A stretch of DNA of 64,000 nt from contig WGMQ01000038.1 in assembly GCA_016125005.1 (NCBI GenBank), positions 1 through 64,000 on the forward strand. Direction: 5' to 3'. Under the pieces are notes generated by a model, which saw only the letters and a program-made list of their open reading frames with translations, was not told the origin of the DNA and searched no databases. Positions 41,047 through 48,926 of the stretch are shown here, piece by piece. Within the stretch, counting starts at the first letter, position 1; every line of letters begins with the position of its first letter. Source of the stretch: a bacterium. GTDB taxonomy: Bacteria; Sumerlaeota; Sumerlaeia; SLMS01. Both the position numbers and the translations under genes were made by a program.

Positions 41047-41911
41047 CCGCGCCCTGCAGGGCAAGGACCGTCTCGTTGAATTGCGAGATCGCGCCGACCC
41101 GATCGATTGCCTGCGCGACGATCGGCGTGCGCAAGCCCTCAAAGGTGAGTTTGCCGTCACGCTTGAGGTTGTGCGTCGCATTCACCTTGAAGGCGTGACA
41201 GGCCTCGATGCGCGCGGCACGCCCGTCAGCACCAGCGGACCAGGCCGTGCTGCGTACAAATCTGCCAAGGTCCAATCCGTCCGTGAACGCGATCTCCACC
41301 ACCGCGTCATACCGGCGCGGCTTTGGAGCAAGTGTCGACACGCCACTTTCCAGGACATCGTCTGAATCGTCTGCGTGAGGCTCGAGCAGATGCAGTCTGA
41401 GCTTGCGCACGAGGCCGACATCCGCCCAGGCGGGCGCCATTTCCGAACTCAGATAAGCTCGGAAATCGTTCGTCGATGTCTCCCCGGTCCTGCGCAGGAA
41501 CAGCAGAAATTTCAGCAGGCCGGGAGCGGAAAACGATGGCGGCGTGGTGTCGACAAAGGTCTTGGAATTGTCGCCGAGCGACCGATTGGCCACCGTTTCC
41601 TCGAAGATGTTGGCCTCGTCCGTCATCAGCGGCTCCATGGCCGCGAGGAACGCGGCCAGGTGTTCCTCGGTCTCGAAACAAGGCTCGGGAACGCCGTCAA
41701 ACCGGTGTTCTTCGGACAATTCATGTTCAACGCCGTCGGTGCGCGGCCAGATCTGGCCATCTTCGAACGAGATTTCATGCAGCCAAAGGTGATCGATGCC
41801 AGGCAGGCGGGCGGCAATCTGTGCGGCGTGTGCATTGACCCAATACGTGTAGAAAAGGTCGAGCGGGATGCCCCTGCGCCTCTTCAGCATATTCATCATC
41901 GTCAGAAACAT
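41036..41911 (-). CDS. EthD-domain protein
   Basis: A 291-residue protein whose N-terminal part is an EthD-type dimeric alpha/beta barrel (FLTMMNMLKRRRGIPLDLFY, then WVNAHAAQIAARLPGID), continuing with a second similar half (LLKFLLFLRRTGETSTNDFR). EthD domains occur in ether-degradation and in methylmuconolactone/polyketide cyclase-like proteins. ATG 41911 was chosen because GGGGA is about 6 bases upstream; an in-frame TTG at 41929 is possible. It is in the operon of extradiol-type genes, so it probably isomerises or hydrolyses a lactone-like product. Function inferred only. Confidence 0.75.
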   Translation of the reverse strand: MFLTMMNMLKRRRGIPLDLFYTYWVNAHAAQIAARLPGIDHLWLHEISFEDGQIWPRTDGVEHELSEEHRFDGVPEPCFETEEHLAAFLAAMEPLMTDEANIFEETVANRSLGDNSKTFVDTTPPSFSAPGLLKFLLFLRRTGETSTNDFRAYLSSEMAPAWADVGLVRKLRLHLLEPHADDSDDVLESGVSTLAPKPRRYDAVVEIAFTDGLDLGRFVRSTAWSAGADGRAARIEACHAFKVNATHNLKRDGKLTFEGLRTPIVAQAIDRVGAISQFNETVLALQGADAH

Positions 41912-41954
41912 CCGCATTCCCCTGCGCAAACCTGTGGAAGCAGCGTCGCGAAAC

Positions 41955-42812
41955 TCAGCTCCTGAACTCCTTGATGTCGGGTTTGGCGCCCCAACCGCAG
42001 AACCCGGTGGGGTCGGCCGGAAACTGGCGCTCGCGGTAAAGCAATTCGTCGGCGATCTCGGAAACCCCGGAGGAATATTCGAAGACCATACCGTTCGGTC
42101 CCTCGAAATAGAGGAATTTCGCGGTCGAGGTCACGTGGCGGCCGGGACCGAAGACGATGGGAACGTTGCGTTCCCTGAGGAAATTGAACGAGCGCTGCAC
42201 ATCATCGGCGGTCGCCACCTGATGGTTGATGTGCTGAATGCCCGCCTTGTTGGAGGCGAACAGTGCAATGGTGTGATGGACTTCGTCGATCCGGAGGAGC
42301 GGCGCGTCGCCGATCCGGTCGCTGACACGGGCATTGCAGACCTCGGTCCAGAAAGCTTCGTCTCGAGCGGGATCCGTCGTGCACAGGCCCACATGGCTGA
42401 ACCCGGTGATCCCGGCGTCGCGGGTCCCGTGATAGCGCCGGCCCGAGGTCTCGGGGCGCACAACGAGTTCGATCCTGTTGCCGGTCGGATCGTCAAAGGC
42501 GATGAACGACTTGACTTTCCTCAGGGACGCCTCTTCAGGCGTGCCGATATGCACCCTGTGCTGCAGCCGCTCCAGAGACGCTGCCGCCTGGTCCAACTCG
42601 GTATCGGAAGCAACGACAAAGGCCACCGCCTGATCGGACGGATCGCCCTCGAAATAACACAGGGTGTGCAGGCGTTCGTCGGACTTGAAATAGATCGCAC
42701 CCTTGGTGCGATCCTCGACTTCGAGGCCGAGATAGTCGTTGGCGAAGAATTCTGCGCCCTCGAGATCGGGGGTCCCGAGTCGCACGTAGCAGACATCCTC
42801 AAGCTTGATCAT
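41955..42812 (-). CDS. VOC-family extradiol dioxygenase (intact triad)
   Basis: A 285-residue two-domain type I extradiol dioxygenase-like protein. Metal ligands are in place in the second domain: His in ITGFSHVGL (about 141), His in KAGIQHINHQV (about 195), Glu in GMVFEYSSG (about 244). The first domain is the usual non-catalytic copy (YVRLGTPDLEGAEFFANDYL). It should cleave a catechol ring to a semialdehyde, feeding the dehydrogenase at 43728. GGGAGGG precedes the ATG. A neighbouring paralogue with destroyed ligands precedes it in the same operon, 33 bases upstream. Confidence 0.88.
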   Translation of the reverse strand: MIKLEDVCYVRLGTPDLEGAEFFANDYLGLEVEDRTKGAIYFKSDERLHTLCYFEGDPSDQAVAFVVASDTELDQAAASLERLQHRVHIGTPEEASLRKVKSFIAFDDPTGNRIELVVRPETSGRRYHGTRDAGITGFSHVGLCTTDPARDEAFWTEVCNARVSDRIGDAPLLRIDEVHHTIALFASNKAGIQHINHQVATADDVQRSFNFLRERNVPIVFGPGRHVTSTAKFLYFEGPNGMVFEYSSGVSEIADELLYRERQFPADPTGFCGWGAKPDIKEFRS

Positions 42813-42845
42813 CGATCCCTCCCTGTCGGCGGCGCCGCTCCTGGC

Positions 42846-43706
42846 TCAGCCGCAATATTCCGGAATGTTCGCCGCACTACCCCAGGCGCAGAACGAGGCG
42901 GGGGCATGCGCGAACTGGCGAGGCAAGCGGGATTCCTCGAACGGGCGTACATCCCCTTCGGCGACGAAGCCGAACAGCACTCCATCCGGCCCCCTGAAAC
43001 TCAGAAATGCCTCGCCGGAGGCCGGCCGGCGGCCCGGGCCGTGGACAATGCCGACCTGGGCTGAATCAAGGAAATACTTGTTCTGCATCAGCTGATGCAG
43101 CCCTTCGACCTTGAACTGGATTTCGAGCAGGCTGTCGCGCCCCGATGGCAGAATCGTGATGCGATGGTGCTGATCGTCGAGCGCGATATAGGCGCCTTCG
43201 CCGATATAGTCGGCCACCTTGCCGCCCAGCACGTCGACCCAGAGGCGAATATCCGCCTCAGGATCAGTCGAGGCGAAAGTCACGCCAAAGAACTCCGTGA
43301 TCCCCGCATCGCGGGAACCGAAATAACGCCAGCCGCTGTCGCGCGGTCGCACCAGCAATTCTATGCGCGTCCCGCCGCGGGTGCGAAACCAGGCGAACGA
43401 CCTGCAGCGCCGCGCCGCGGCCTCGGCGGCGCTGCCAGTCGCGACCTTGTAGCCGCCCGCTTCGAGCCTCTCGCTCACGGCATCGAGGGTAGCGGGATCG
43501 CGCACCTGCAGCGCAATGCCTTGCTCGTCGGCATCGTTCCGGTAGACAATCATCGAGGGATCGCGATCGTCCGAGCGGAACATGGCGAGCCCCTCAGGCG
43601 CCTCGATCTGCTGCAACCCCACAATGCGGGTGACGAAGTCGGTCATCGCCGCAGGATTGCTCGTTCCGAGGCGGACATATCTGAGCTTTTCGATCACGCC
43701 GGGCAT
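42846..43706 (-). CDS. VOC paralogue with degenerate metal site
   Basis: A 286-residue protein homologous along its length to the VOC dioxygenase at 41955, with the same N-terminal (YVRLGTSNP versus YVRLGTPDL) and C-terminal layout (SFCAWGSAANIPEYCG versus GFCGWGAKPDIKEFRS). Position by position the metal ligands are gone: SHVGL is FGVTF, QHINHQV is LEIQFKV, and VFEYSSG is LFGFVAEG. It cannot bind iron in the usual way. It could be a regulatory or structural partner subunit, a ligand-binding protein or a metal-free enzyme. ATG 43706 with GGGGGG upstream is preferred to 43718. Confidence 0.8.
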   Translation of the reverse strand: MPGVIEKLRYVRLGTSNPAAMTDFVTRIVGLQQIEAPEGLAMFRSDDRDPSMIVYRNDADEQGIALQVRDPATLDAVSERLEAGGYKVATGSAAEAAARRCRSFAWFRTRGGTRIELLVRPRDSGWRYFGSRDAGITEFFGVTFASTDPEADIRLWVDVLGGKVADYIGEGAYIALDDQHHRITILPSGRDSLLEIQFKVEGLHQLMQNKYFLDSAQVGIVHGPGRRPASGEAFLSFRGPDGVLFGFVAEGDVRPFEESRLPRQFAHAPASFCAWGSAANIPEYCG

Positions 43707-43727
43707 CTGTCCCCCCATTCCCTCAGA

Positions 43728-45203
43728 CTATATCTTCACACAGACATTGCGAAGCTCGGTATAAAATTCGAGCCCGTGAACGCCTCCTTCACGGCCGATA
43801 CCGGAATGCTTCATGCCTCCGAACGGCGTCCTCAAGTCGCGCAGAAACCAGCTGTTGACCCAGGTGATTCCGGTTTCGAGCTGCGCGGCAACCCGATGGG
43901 CTCGGCTGAGATCCTGCGTCCAGAGCATCGACGCGAGCCCGTATTCCGAAGCATTCGCGCGTGCGATGGCCTCGTCCTCACCATCGAACGGCGAGATATG
44001 GACGCACGGACCGAAGATTTCCTCCCGCATGATCTCCGACTCATCGGAAAGGCCAGTCCAGATCGTCGGCTCGATCCAATGACCTCCGGCGAATTCGTCA
44101 GTCATGCGGATCGTGCCGCCGCCGATAACGACCTCGGCTCCGGCCGCCTGCGCCTTGCCGTAATATCCCGTCACCTTCTTCAGATGTTCGTCGGAGATAA
44201 GCGGCCCAAGGCTCGTGGTCTTGTCGAACGGGTCGCCTGGCTTCTGCTGGCGGGCGCGCGCGGCGAGCCCCTCGACGAAACGCTCGAAGATCGGCCGCTC
44301 GACAAAAAGCCGCTCGGTCTGCAGACAGACCTGGCCGGCATTCATGAAGACGGCGCGCACCGTCTGATCAAGCGCCTTGTCCAGGTCGCAATCGGCGAAC
44401 ACCAGCCCCGCGTTCTTGCCGCCAAGCTCGAACGAAACGGGCCGGACACCCTTGGCGGCGGCGGCCATGATCGCCTCCCCCGTCCTGGTTTCGCCGGTGA
44501 AGGTAATCCCGTCCACGCCGGGATGCTCGGTCAGGAATTGTCCGGCAGACCCCGGGCCATAGCCGTTGACGACGTTGTAGACGCCATCCGGGATGCCCGC
44601 GTCGCGCATGACCTCCGCCAGAAGCGTCGCTGTGGCCGGCGTTTCTTCCGAGGGTTTAACCACGACCGTGTTGCCGCAGGCAAGCGCGGGCGCGACCTTC
44701 CAGGTCATCAACAGAAGCGGCAGGTTCCAGGGGCAGATCACCGCGATCACCCCGCGAGGCGAGCGAAGCGAATAGTTGAACGCGTCTCCCCCGTCCGGCG
44801 CCTTCATCTGAAAGAACTCGCCGGAATGATGCTTCGGCAATTCGGCAAAAGCCCTGAAATTCGCGGCGCCCCGCGGAATGTCGAGATGGGAGGCCATCGT
44901 TACCGGCTTGCCGGTGTCAAGGATCTCAGCCTTCAGGAAGTCATCAAAACGAACCTCGATCCCGTCGGCAATGCGGTTCAGCGCGCGGGCGCGTTCGTCC
45001 TGCGTGAGCTTTCCCCAGGGTCCCTTGAGTGCGGCGCGCGCCGCCGTCACGGCGCGGTCGACATCCTCGCGCGTCGCTTCCTCGACGAGCGCGACAACCT
45101 CTCCGGTGGCGGGGTTGATGTCCTCGAAGAAATGCCGGTCGGACTCGCTTTGCGCTCCACCCAGAACGTTGCGGATTCGACCCGGATTGTTGCCGCCGTG
45201 CAT
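43728..45203 (-). CDS. Aldehyde dehydrogenase (2-hydroxymuconic semialdehyde type)
   Basis: A 491-residue NAD-dependent aldehyde dehydrogenase. Catalytic Cys lies in VFMNAGQVCLQTERLFVERP (about 290) and the general-base Glu in SFELGGKNAGLV (about 255); PWNLPLLLMTWKVAPALACG and GGMKHSGIGREGG are also present. The segment GQVCLQTER and the length resemble 2-hydroxymuconic or 5-carboxymethyl-2-hydroxymuconic semialdehyde dehydrogenases. It should oxidise the ring-cleavage semialdehyde. ATG 45203 with GGGGAA upstream is preferred over GTG 45227. First gene of the minus-strand meta-cleavage operon, divergent from the GntR gene. Confidence 0.9.
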   Translation of the reverse strand: MHGGNNPGRIRNVLGGAQSESDRHFFEDINPATGEVVALVEEATREDVDRAVTAARAALKGPWGKLTQDERARALNRIADGIEVRFDDFLKAEILDTGKPVTMASHLDIPRGAANFRAFAELPKHHSGEFFQMKAPDGGDAFNYSLRSPRGVIAVICPWNLPLLLMTWKVAPALACGNTVVVKPSEETPATATLLAEVMRDAGIPDGVYNVVNGYGPGSAGQFLTEHPGVDGITFTGETRTGEAIMAAAAKGVRPVSFELGGKNAGLVFADCDLDKALDQTVRAVFMNAGQVCLQTERLFVERPIFERFVEGLAARARQQKPGDPFDKTTSLGPLISDEHLKKVTGYYGKAQAAGAEVVIGGGTIRMTDEFAGGHWIEPTIWTGLSDESEIMREEIFGPCVHISPFDGEDEAIARANASEYGLASMLWTQDLSRAHRVAAQLETGITWVNSWFLRDLRTPFGGMKHSGIGREGGVHGLEFYTELRNVCVKI

Positions 45204-45267
45204 CGACACTTCCCCATTTTCGATCACGGAAACCTAGGCCGCCAACCTGTCGTCGGTCAACAGGATT

Positions 45268-45273
45268 ATCGAT
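45268..45273. promoter_or_regulatory. Candidate GntR site (TATCGATA) in the divergent promoter
   Basis: TTATCGATAT lies in the AT-rich gap between the aldehyde dehydrogenase (-) and GntR (+) genes. The ATCGAT core recurs before the hydratase gene (46059-46064 and 46077-46082) and before the TRAP operon (48762-48767), always next to a T-rich stretch. Confidence 0.4.
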
Positions 45274-45365
45274 ATTTTTTAAATTACCGTTTGTTTTGGG
45301 AGAGTCGTTGATCCGGCGCATGGCGGATGCTATGCACGACACAATCCCCGTTTCATGAGCGAGCG

Positions 45366-46046
45366 ATGGCCGAAGAAATCCAATTCACACTGTCCGACAA
45401 GGCCTATCACCTCCTCCGCCGGGACATCGTTTCCGGGCGGCTGGTGCCGGGCTCGCGCCTTCGCATCGCCAAGATCAGCCAGGACTACGATATCGGCGCG
45501 AGCCCGCTGCGCGAGGCTCTGTCCAAGCTTTCCTCGGAATTCCTGGTGGAGTTCGAAGCCCAGCGCGGATTCAGCGTCGCGCCGATTGTGGCCCAGGAAC
45601 TGCGAGACATCTCGCGTGTGCGAAGCGATCTGGAAAGCGACGCCATCACCCGAGCCATCAAGCGCGGCGACGACGCGTGGGAGGCCAACATCGTGGCAGC
45701 CTTCTACAATCTCGGAAAAGCCGATGCGCGCCGGCGCCAGGGTGCGGAAGCCAGCATCGACGAATGGGAGGACCGCAACCGCGAGTTCCACGAAGCGCTG
45801 GTGGCGGCCTGCGATTCGGAGTGGGTGAAGCGCCTGAGAAACCTGCTCTACTTCCAGCACGAGCGCTATCGCCGGATTTCACTGACGAACCCCGACCCCA
45901 AGCGCGACCTGCATGCGGAGCATCAGGCGATCATGGACGCGACGCTCGCCCGCGATGCCGCGCGTGCCGTGAAACTAACCCAGGAACACATCGATCTGAC
46001 CACTCGCGCCGTGCTGGCAGCGATCGAAGAGCCCATTGGCGGCTGA
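45366..46046 (+). CDS. GntR family (FCD) transcriptional regulator
   Basis: A 226-residue GntR regulator with an FCD ligand domain. The winged helix is at about residues 8-72 (AYHLLRRDIVSGRLVPGSRL, IAKISQDYDIGASPLREALS, then KLSSEFLVEFEAQRGFSVAP). The FCD metal-binding pattern is seen in NREFHEALVAACDSEW (about 137-152) and DLHAEHQAIMDATLARDAAR (about 180-199). It is divergent from the aldehyde dehydrogenase operon and followed by the hydratase/aldolase genes, so it probably controls both in response to a pathway acid. ATG 45366 was chosen; 45327 is an open alternative. Confidence 0.9.
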   Translation: MAEEIQFTLSDKAYHLLRRDIVSGRLVPGSRLRIAKISQDYDIGASPLREALSKLSSEFLVEFEAQRGFSVAPIVAQELRDISRVRSDLESDAITRAIKRGDDAWEANIVAAFYNLGKADARRRQGAEASIDEWEDRNREFHEALVAACDSEWVKRLRNLLYFQHERYRRISLTNPDPKRDLHAEHQAIMDATLARDAARAVKLTQEHIDLTTRAVLAAIEEPIGG

Positions 46047-46058
46047 CGCGAGAAAATC

Positions 46059-46100
46059 ATCGATAATTTCTTGACTATCGATTTTATCGCCTCCTAAACT
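46059..46100 (+). promoter_or_regulatory. Promoter with paired ATCGAT sites before the hydratase gene
   Basis: TTGACT (46071-46076) and TAAACT (46095-46100), spaced by 18, form a sigma-70-like promoter. ATCGAT occurs at 46059-46064 and 46077-46082, centres 18 bp apart, one on each side of the -35. Likely GntR operator half-sites. Confidence 0.45.
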
Positions 46101-46133
46101 CGCGGCGACCCACACCACCGGAACGGAGTTGGC

Positions 46134-46916
46134 ATGCTCAGCGAATCCCAGCGGGCGGAAGCCGTCGCATCCCTGCTCGAAAGCCACCGCACCAAGGTGC
46201 AGGGGAGACGGCCTTCGGAGATGTTCCCCGAGATCGAGATCGCAGACAGCTACGCCATATCCTCGGCGGTCGCCGAGGAGCGCGTCAGGGCGGGCCGGCG
46301 GATCATCGGCCACAAGGTCGGGCTCACCTCGAAGGCGATGCAGGCGAGTTCCAAGATCGATGAACCGGATTATGGCTATCTCTTCGACGATCTCGTGCTT
46401 TCCGACGGCGCCAAGGTCCCCTTCGAAAGCTTCTGCGTGCCCCGGGTCGAACCGGAACTGACCTTCATCCTCAAGGAGCCGCTCAAGGGACCCGGGGTTG
46501 GCTTGGTCGATGTTCTGCGCGCAACTGAATGGGTGGTGCCTTCGATTGAAATCATCGACGCACGGGTGACCGAACCCCGCAAGATCTTCGACACCGTCGC
46601 CGACAACGGCGCGGCGGCGGGCATCGTCCTGGGCGGGCGCCCGGTCCGTCCCGAGAACGTTGATCTGCGATGGGTCGGCGCGATCTTCTACCGCAACTCC
46701 GAAATAGAGGAAACCGGGCTCGCCGCCGGCGTGCTCGGGCACCCCGCCATGGCCATCGCCTGGCTAGCCAACAAACTCGGTGCGTTCGGCACCGTGCTTG
46801 AGCCTGGCCACATGATGCTTTCAGGCAGCTTCACGCGGCCGGTCTGGGCGAAGAAGGGCGATACCTTGCACGCAGACTTCGGCCCGCTCGGATCGGTTGC
46901 GGTGCAATTCGTTTAG
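46134..46916 (+). CDS. hpaH: 2-oxo-hept-3-ene-1,7-dioate hydratase (HpaH family)
   Basis: A 260-residue hydratase of the HpaH/MhpD family, which adds water to 2-hydroxypenta-2,4-dienoate-type acids. Family marks: GHKVGLTSKAMQ (about 59-70), the metal Glu pair in RVEPELTFIL (about 104-113), VVPSIEIIDARVTEP (about 133-147), and AGHPAMAIAWLANKL-like VLGHPAMAIAWLANKLGAFG near the C-terminus. The HpaH branch is favoured by its length and start, but a related 4-oxalocrotonate or 2-oxopent-4-enoate substrate cannot be excluded. The aldolase gene follows after 10 bases. Confidence 0.85.
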   Translation: MLSESQRAEAVASLLESHRTKVQGRRPSEMFPEIEIADSYAISSAVAEERVRAGRRIIGHKVGLTSKAMQASSKIDEPDYGYLFDDLVLSDGAKVPFESFCVPRVEPELTFILKEPLKGPGVGLVDVLRATEWVVPSIEIIDARVTEPRKIFDTVADNGAAAGIVLGGRPVRPENVDLRWVGAIFYRNSEIEETGLAAGVLGHPAMAIAWLANKLGAFGTVLEPGHMMLSGSFTRPVWAKKGDTLHADFGPLGSVAVQFV

Positions 46917-46926
46917 GGAGGACACC

Positions 46927-47682
46927 TTGAACAACAATTTCAAGTCGGCCCTGTGGGAAGGCAGGGTTCAACTGGGAATCTGGAGTTCCCTGTGCAGCCC
47001 ACTGGTCGCCGAAATGCTCGGCATGTCGAAATTCGACTGGGTGCTGTTCGACAATGAACATTCCCCGGTCGAGATCGCCGGGCTCATGCCGCTCCTGCAG
47101 GCGGCCGGAAACGGCGCGGCGGCCCCGGTGGTGCGGCCGGCCTGGAACGACCCGGTGATGATCAAGCGGGTGCTCGATATCGGTGCCCAGACAATACTGC
47201 TGCCATTCATACAGAGTGCGGAGGAAGCCCGCGACGCGGTCCGCTCCGTACGCTATCCACCGCACGGCCGGCGCGGGGTCGCCGGCGCTACCCGGGCGAG
47301 CAGCTTCGGGCGCAACCCCAACTATCTGAACAGCGCCAACGATGAAATCTGCGTCCTCGTCCAGGTCGAGACCCGGGAAGCGCTCAATCGGGTCGATGAA
47401 ATCGCGGCCGTCGAGGGCGTCGACGGGGTATTCATCGGCCCCTCCGACCTTTCCGCCTCGATGGCGCACATCGGCAGGCCCGGCACTCCCGAAGTCCAGA
47501 ACGCCATCAAAGACGCCGCCCGAAGGATCAGGGCTGCGGGCAAGGCTCCCGGGATCCTTGCCACCAATGCCGAGGATGCCAGGCGATATCTCGATTGGGG
47601 CTTCCTCTTCGTTGCCTGCGGCGTCGACCTTGGCCTTCTCGTTCGCGCAGTCGACACTCTGCACGGCGAGATGACGCGCTGA
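46927..47682 (+). CDS. hpaI: 4-hydroxy-2-oxoheptanedioate aldolase (HpaI family)
   Basis: A 251-residue HpaI-type class II aldolase, giving pyruvate and a semialdehyde. Signatures: FDWVLFDNEHSPVEI with the catalytic His (about 35-49), ILLPFIQSAEEA (about 88-99), metal Glu in VLVQVETREAL (about 142-152), and GVFIGPSDLSASM with the metal Asp (about 168-180). The start is most likely TTG 46927, because GGAGG lies 6 bases upstream, rather than an ATG at 46897 inside the hydratase gene. Directly follows HpaH, as in hpa clusters, giving the last two steps of a meta pathway. Confidence 0.88.
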   Translation: MNNNFKSALWEGRVQLGIWSSLCSPLVAEMLGMSKFDWVLFDNEHSPVEIAGLMPLLQAAGNGAAAPVVRPAWNDPVMIKRVLDIGAQTILLPFIQSAEEARDAVRSVRYPPHGRRGVAGATRASSFGRNPNYLNSANDEICVLVQVETREALNRVDEIAAVEGVDGVFIGPSDLSASMAHIGRPGTPEVQNAIKDAARRIRAAGKAPGILATNAEDARRYLDWGFLFVACGVDLGLLVRAVDTLHGEMTR

Positions 47683-47767
47683 AAGGCGGCGCATTCCCTG
47701 TGGCGACACGCGGCATGGCGTTATTTGCCGGCCGGGGCTAACCTCGGCTCCTCAAGGGAGGTCCGCT

Positions 47768-48736
47768 ATGTTGAATGGCTATGCCGTCGCGCGGAACATC
47801 AGGTTCCGTCACATCCGGTGCTTCCTGGAGATCGCTTCCGAGAAGAGCATTTCAAGGGCGGCCGAGAACCTGAGAACCGTGCAGCCCGCTCTGTCGCGCA
47901 CGCTCAAGGAATTGGAGGAAATGCTCGGTACGCGTCTCTTCGATCGCGGCCGGGACGGATTGGCCCTGACCGAAGCGGGCAAGACCTTCCTCAAATACGC
48001 CTCCGGCGGCATGAACCAGATCGTCGAGGGCATTGAACGCATCAGCACCGACGATGGCCGCGAGACGGTGATCATTGGGGCCATGCCGAGCGTGCTGCGG
48101 ACGTTGCTGCCAGCATGCGTGCGCCAGTTCAAGCTGAGTCACCCCAACGCGACCATCCGCATCCTGACCGGCTCGAACGGCGACCTGCTGACGCGCCTGC
48201 GCTCCGGCGGCATGGACTTTGCCGCCGGGGTGACCGTCGACGCGCGGGGAATGGAGGGCCTGCATTTCGAGAGGATATCGAACGAGGACCTGGTTTTCGC
48301 CGTCACGCCAGAGCATCCTCTGAGCAAGCTTCCGAGCGCGAGCTTCGAGCAGATCAACGCCTATCCCGTGGTCGCGCCGCTCCCTCGCTCACCGATCAGG
48401 GACGATATCGAAAACTACTTTCTCACCATAGGCGCGCCGGGCTTTTCGAACCTCATCGAAACAGCCTCGCTAGAATTCGCGCGGGCCTATGCGATCGAGG
48501 ACGGCGCAGTGCTCGTCTTTCCCCGCAGCACGCTCGACCTGGAACTCGAGTCCGGGGAACTCGTCTACGTGCCCTTCACGCACATCCATCTGTTCAGCCC
48601 CACCGGACTGGTCTTTGCCACCGGGCGCAAGATCGGGGCGGCAAGCCGGCACCTTGCCGATATCATCCGCGAGCGCTCCGGCGCCGCCTCCCACGCCTCC
48701 GAACCGGTCGCAGAGGCTGTACACCCCCGTGCATAG
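47768..48736 (+). CDS. LysR family transcriptional regulator
   Basis: A 322-residue LysR regulator. Helix-turn-helix: RHIRCFLEIASEKSISRAAE, NLRTVQPALSRTLKELEEML (about 14-53). The effector domain (about 96-305) contains VIIGAMPSVLRTLLPACVRQ and LVFAVTPEHPL. It resembles the PcaQ/GbpR branch, which responds to aromatic-acid products or sugars. GGGAGG precedes the ATG. It lies between the HpaI gene and the TRAP operon in the same direction, so it may activate the transporter and sulfatase genes. Confidence 0.88.
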   Translation: MLNGYAVARNIRFRHIRCFLEIASEKSISRAAENLRTVQPALSRTLKELEEMLGTRLFDRGRDGLALTEAGKTFLKYASGGMNQIVEGIERISTDDGRETVIIGAMPSVLRTLLPACVRQFKLSHPNATIRILTGSNGDLLTRLRSGGMDFAAGVTVDARGMEGLHFERISNEDLVFAVTPEHPLSKLPSASFEQINAYPVVAPLPRSPIRDDIENYFLTIGAPGFSNLIETASLEFARAYAIEDGAVLVFPRSTLDLELESGELVYVPFTHIHLFSPTGLVFATGRKIGAASRHLADIIRERSGAASHASEPVAEAVHPRA

Positions 48737-48754
48737 CAGTCTCGCTATCTTTAT

Positions 48755-48770
48755 ATAAAATATCGATTTT
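48755..48770 (+). promoter_or_regulatory. AT-rich promoter region with an ATCGAT site
   Basis: TATAAAATATCGATTTT lies 160 bases before the TRAP binding-protein gene. The TATCGATTTT part is identical to the site at 46076-46085, suggesting shared control by the GntR protein. Confidence 0.35.
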
Positions 48771-48926
48771 CTCCGAATTATCCATTGAGGGCTCCCCGCT
48801 CGGCCGATACGATCCCGGTGAACAAAACGACCGTGGGGCGTTCGGACCCGCGGCAAAGTGGACACGTTCAACAGGTGTCCACGCGCACAAATGGAACTCT
48901 GACGAGTCCAACCGGGAGGAACCGAC

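Noticed and set aside
43095-45311. A 738-codon plus-strand frame
   Set aside because: It is antisense to the VOC and aldehyde dehydrogenase genes, which have clear domains and ribosome sites on the minus strand.
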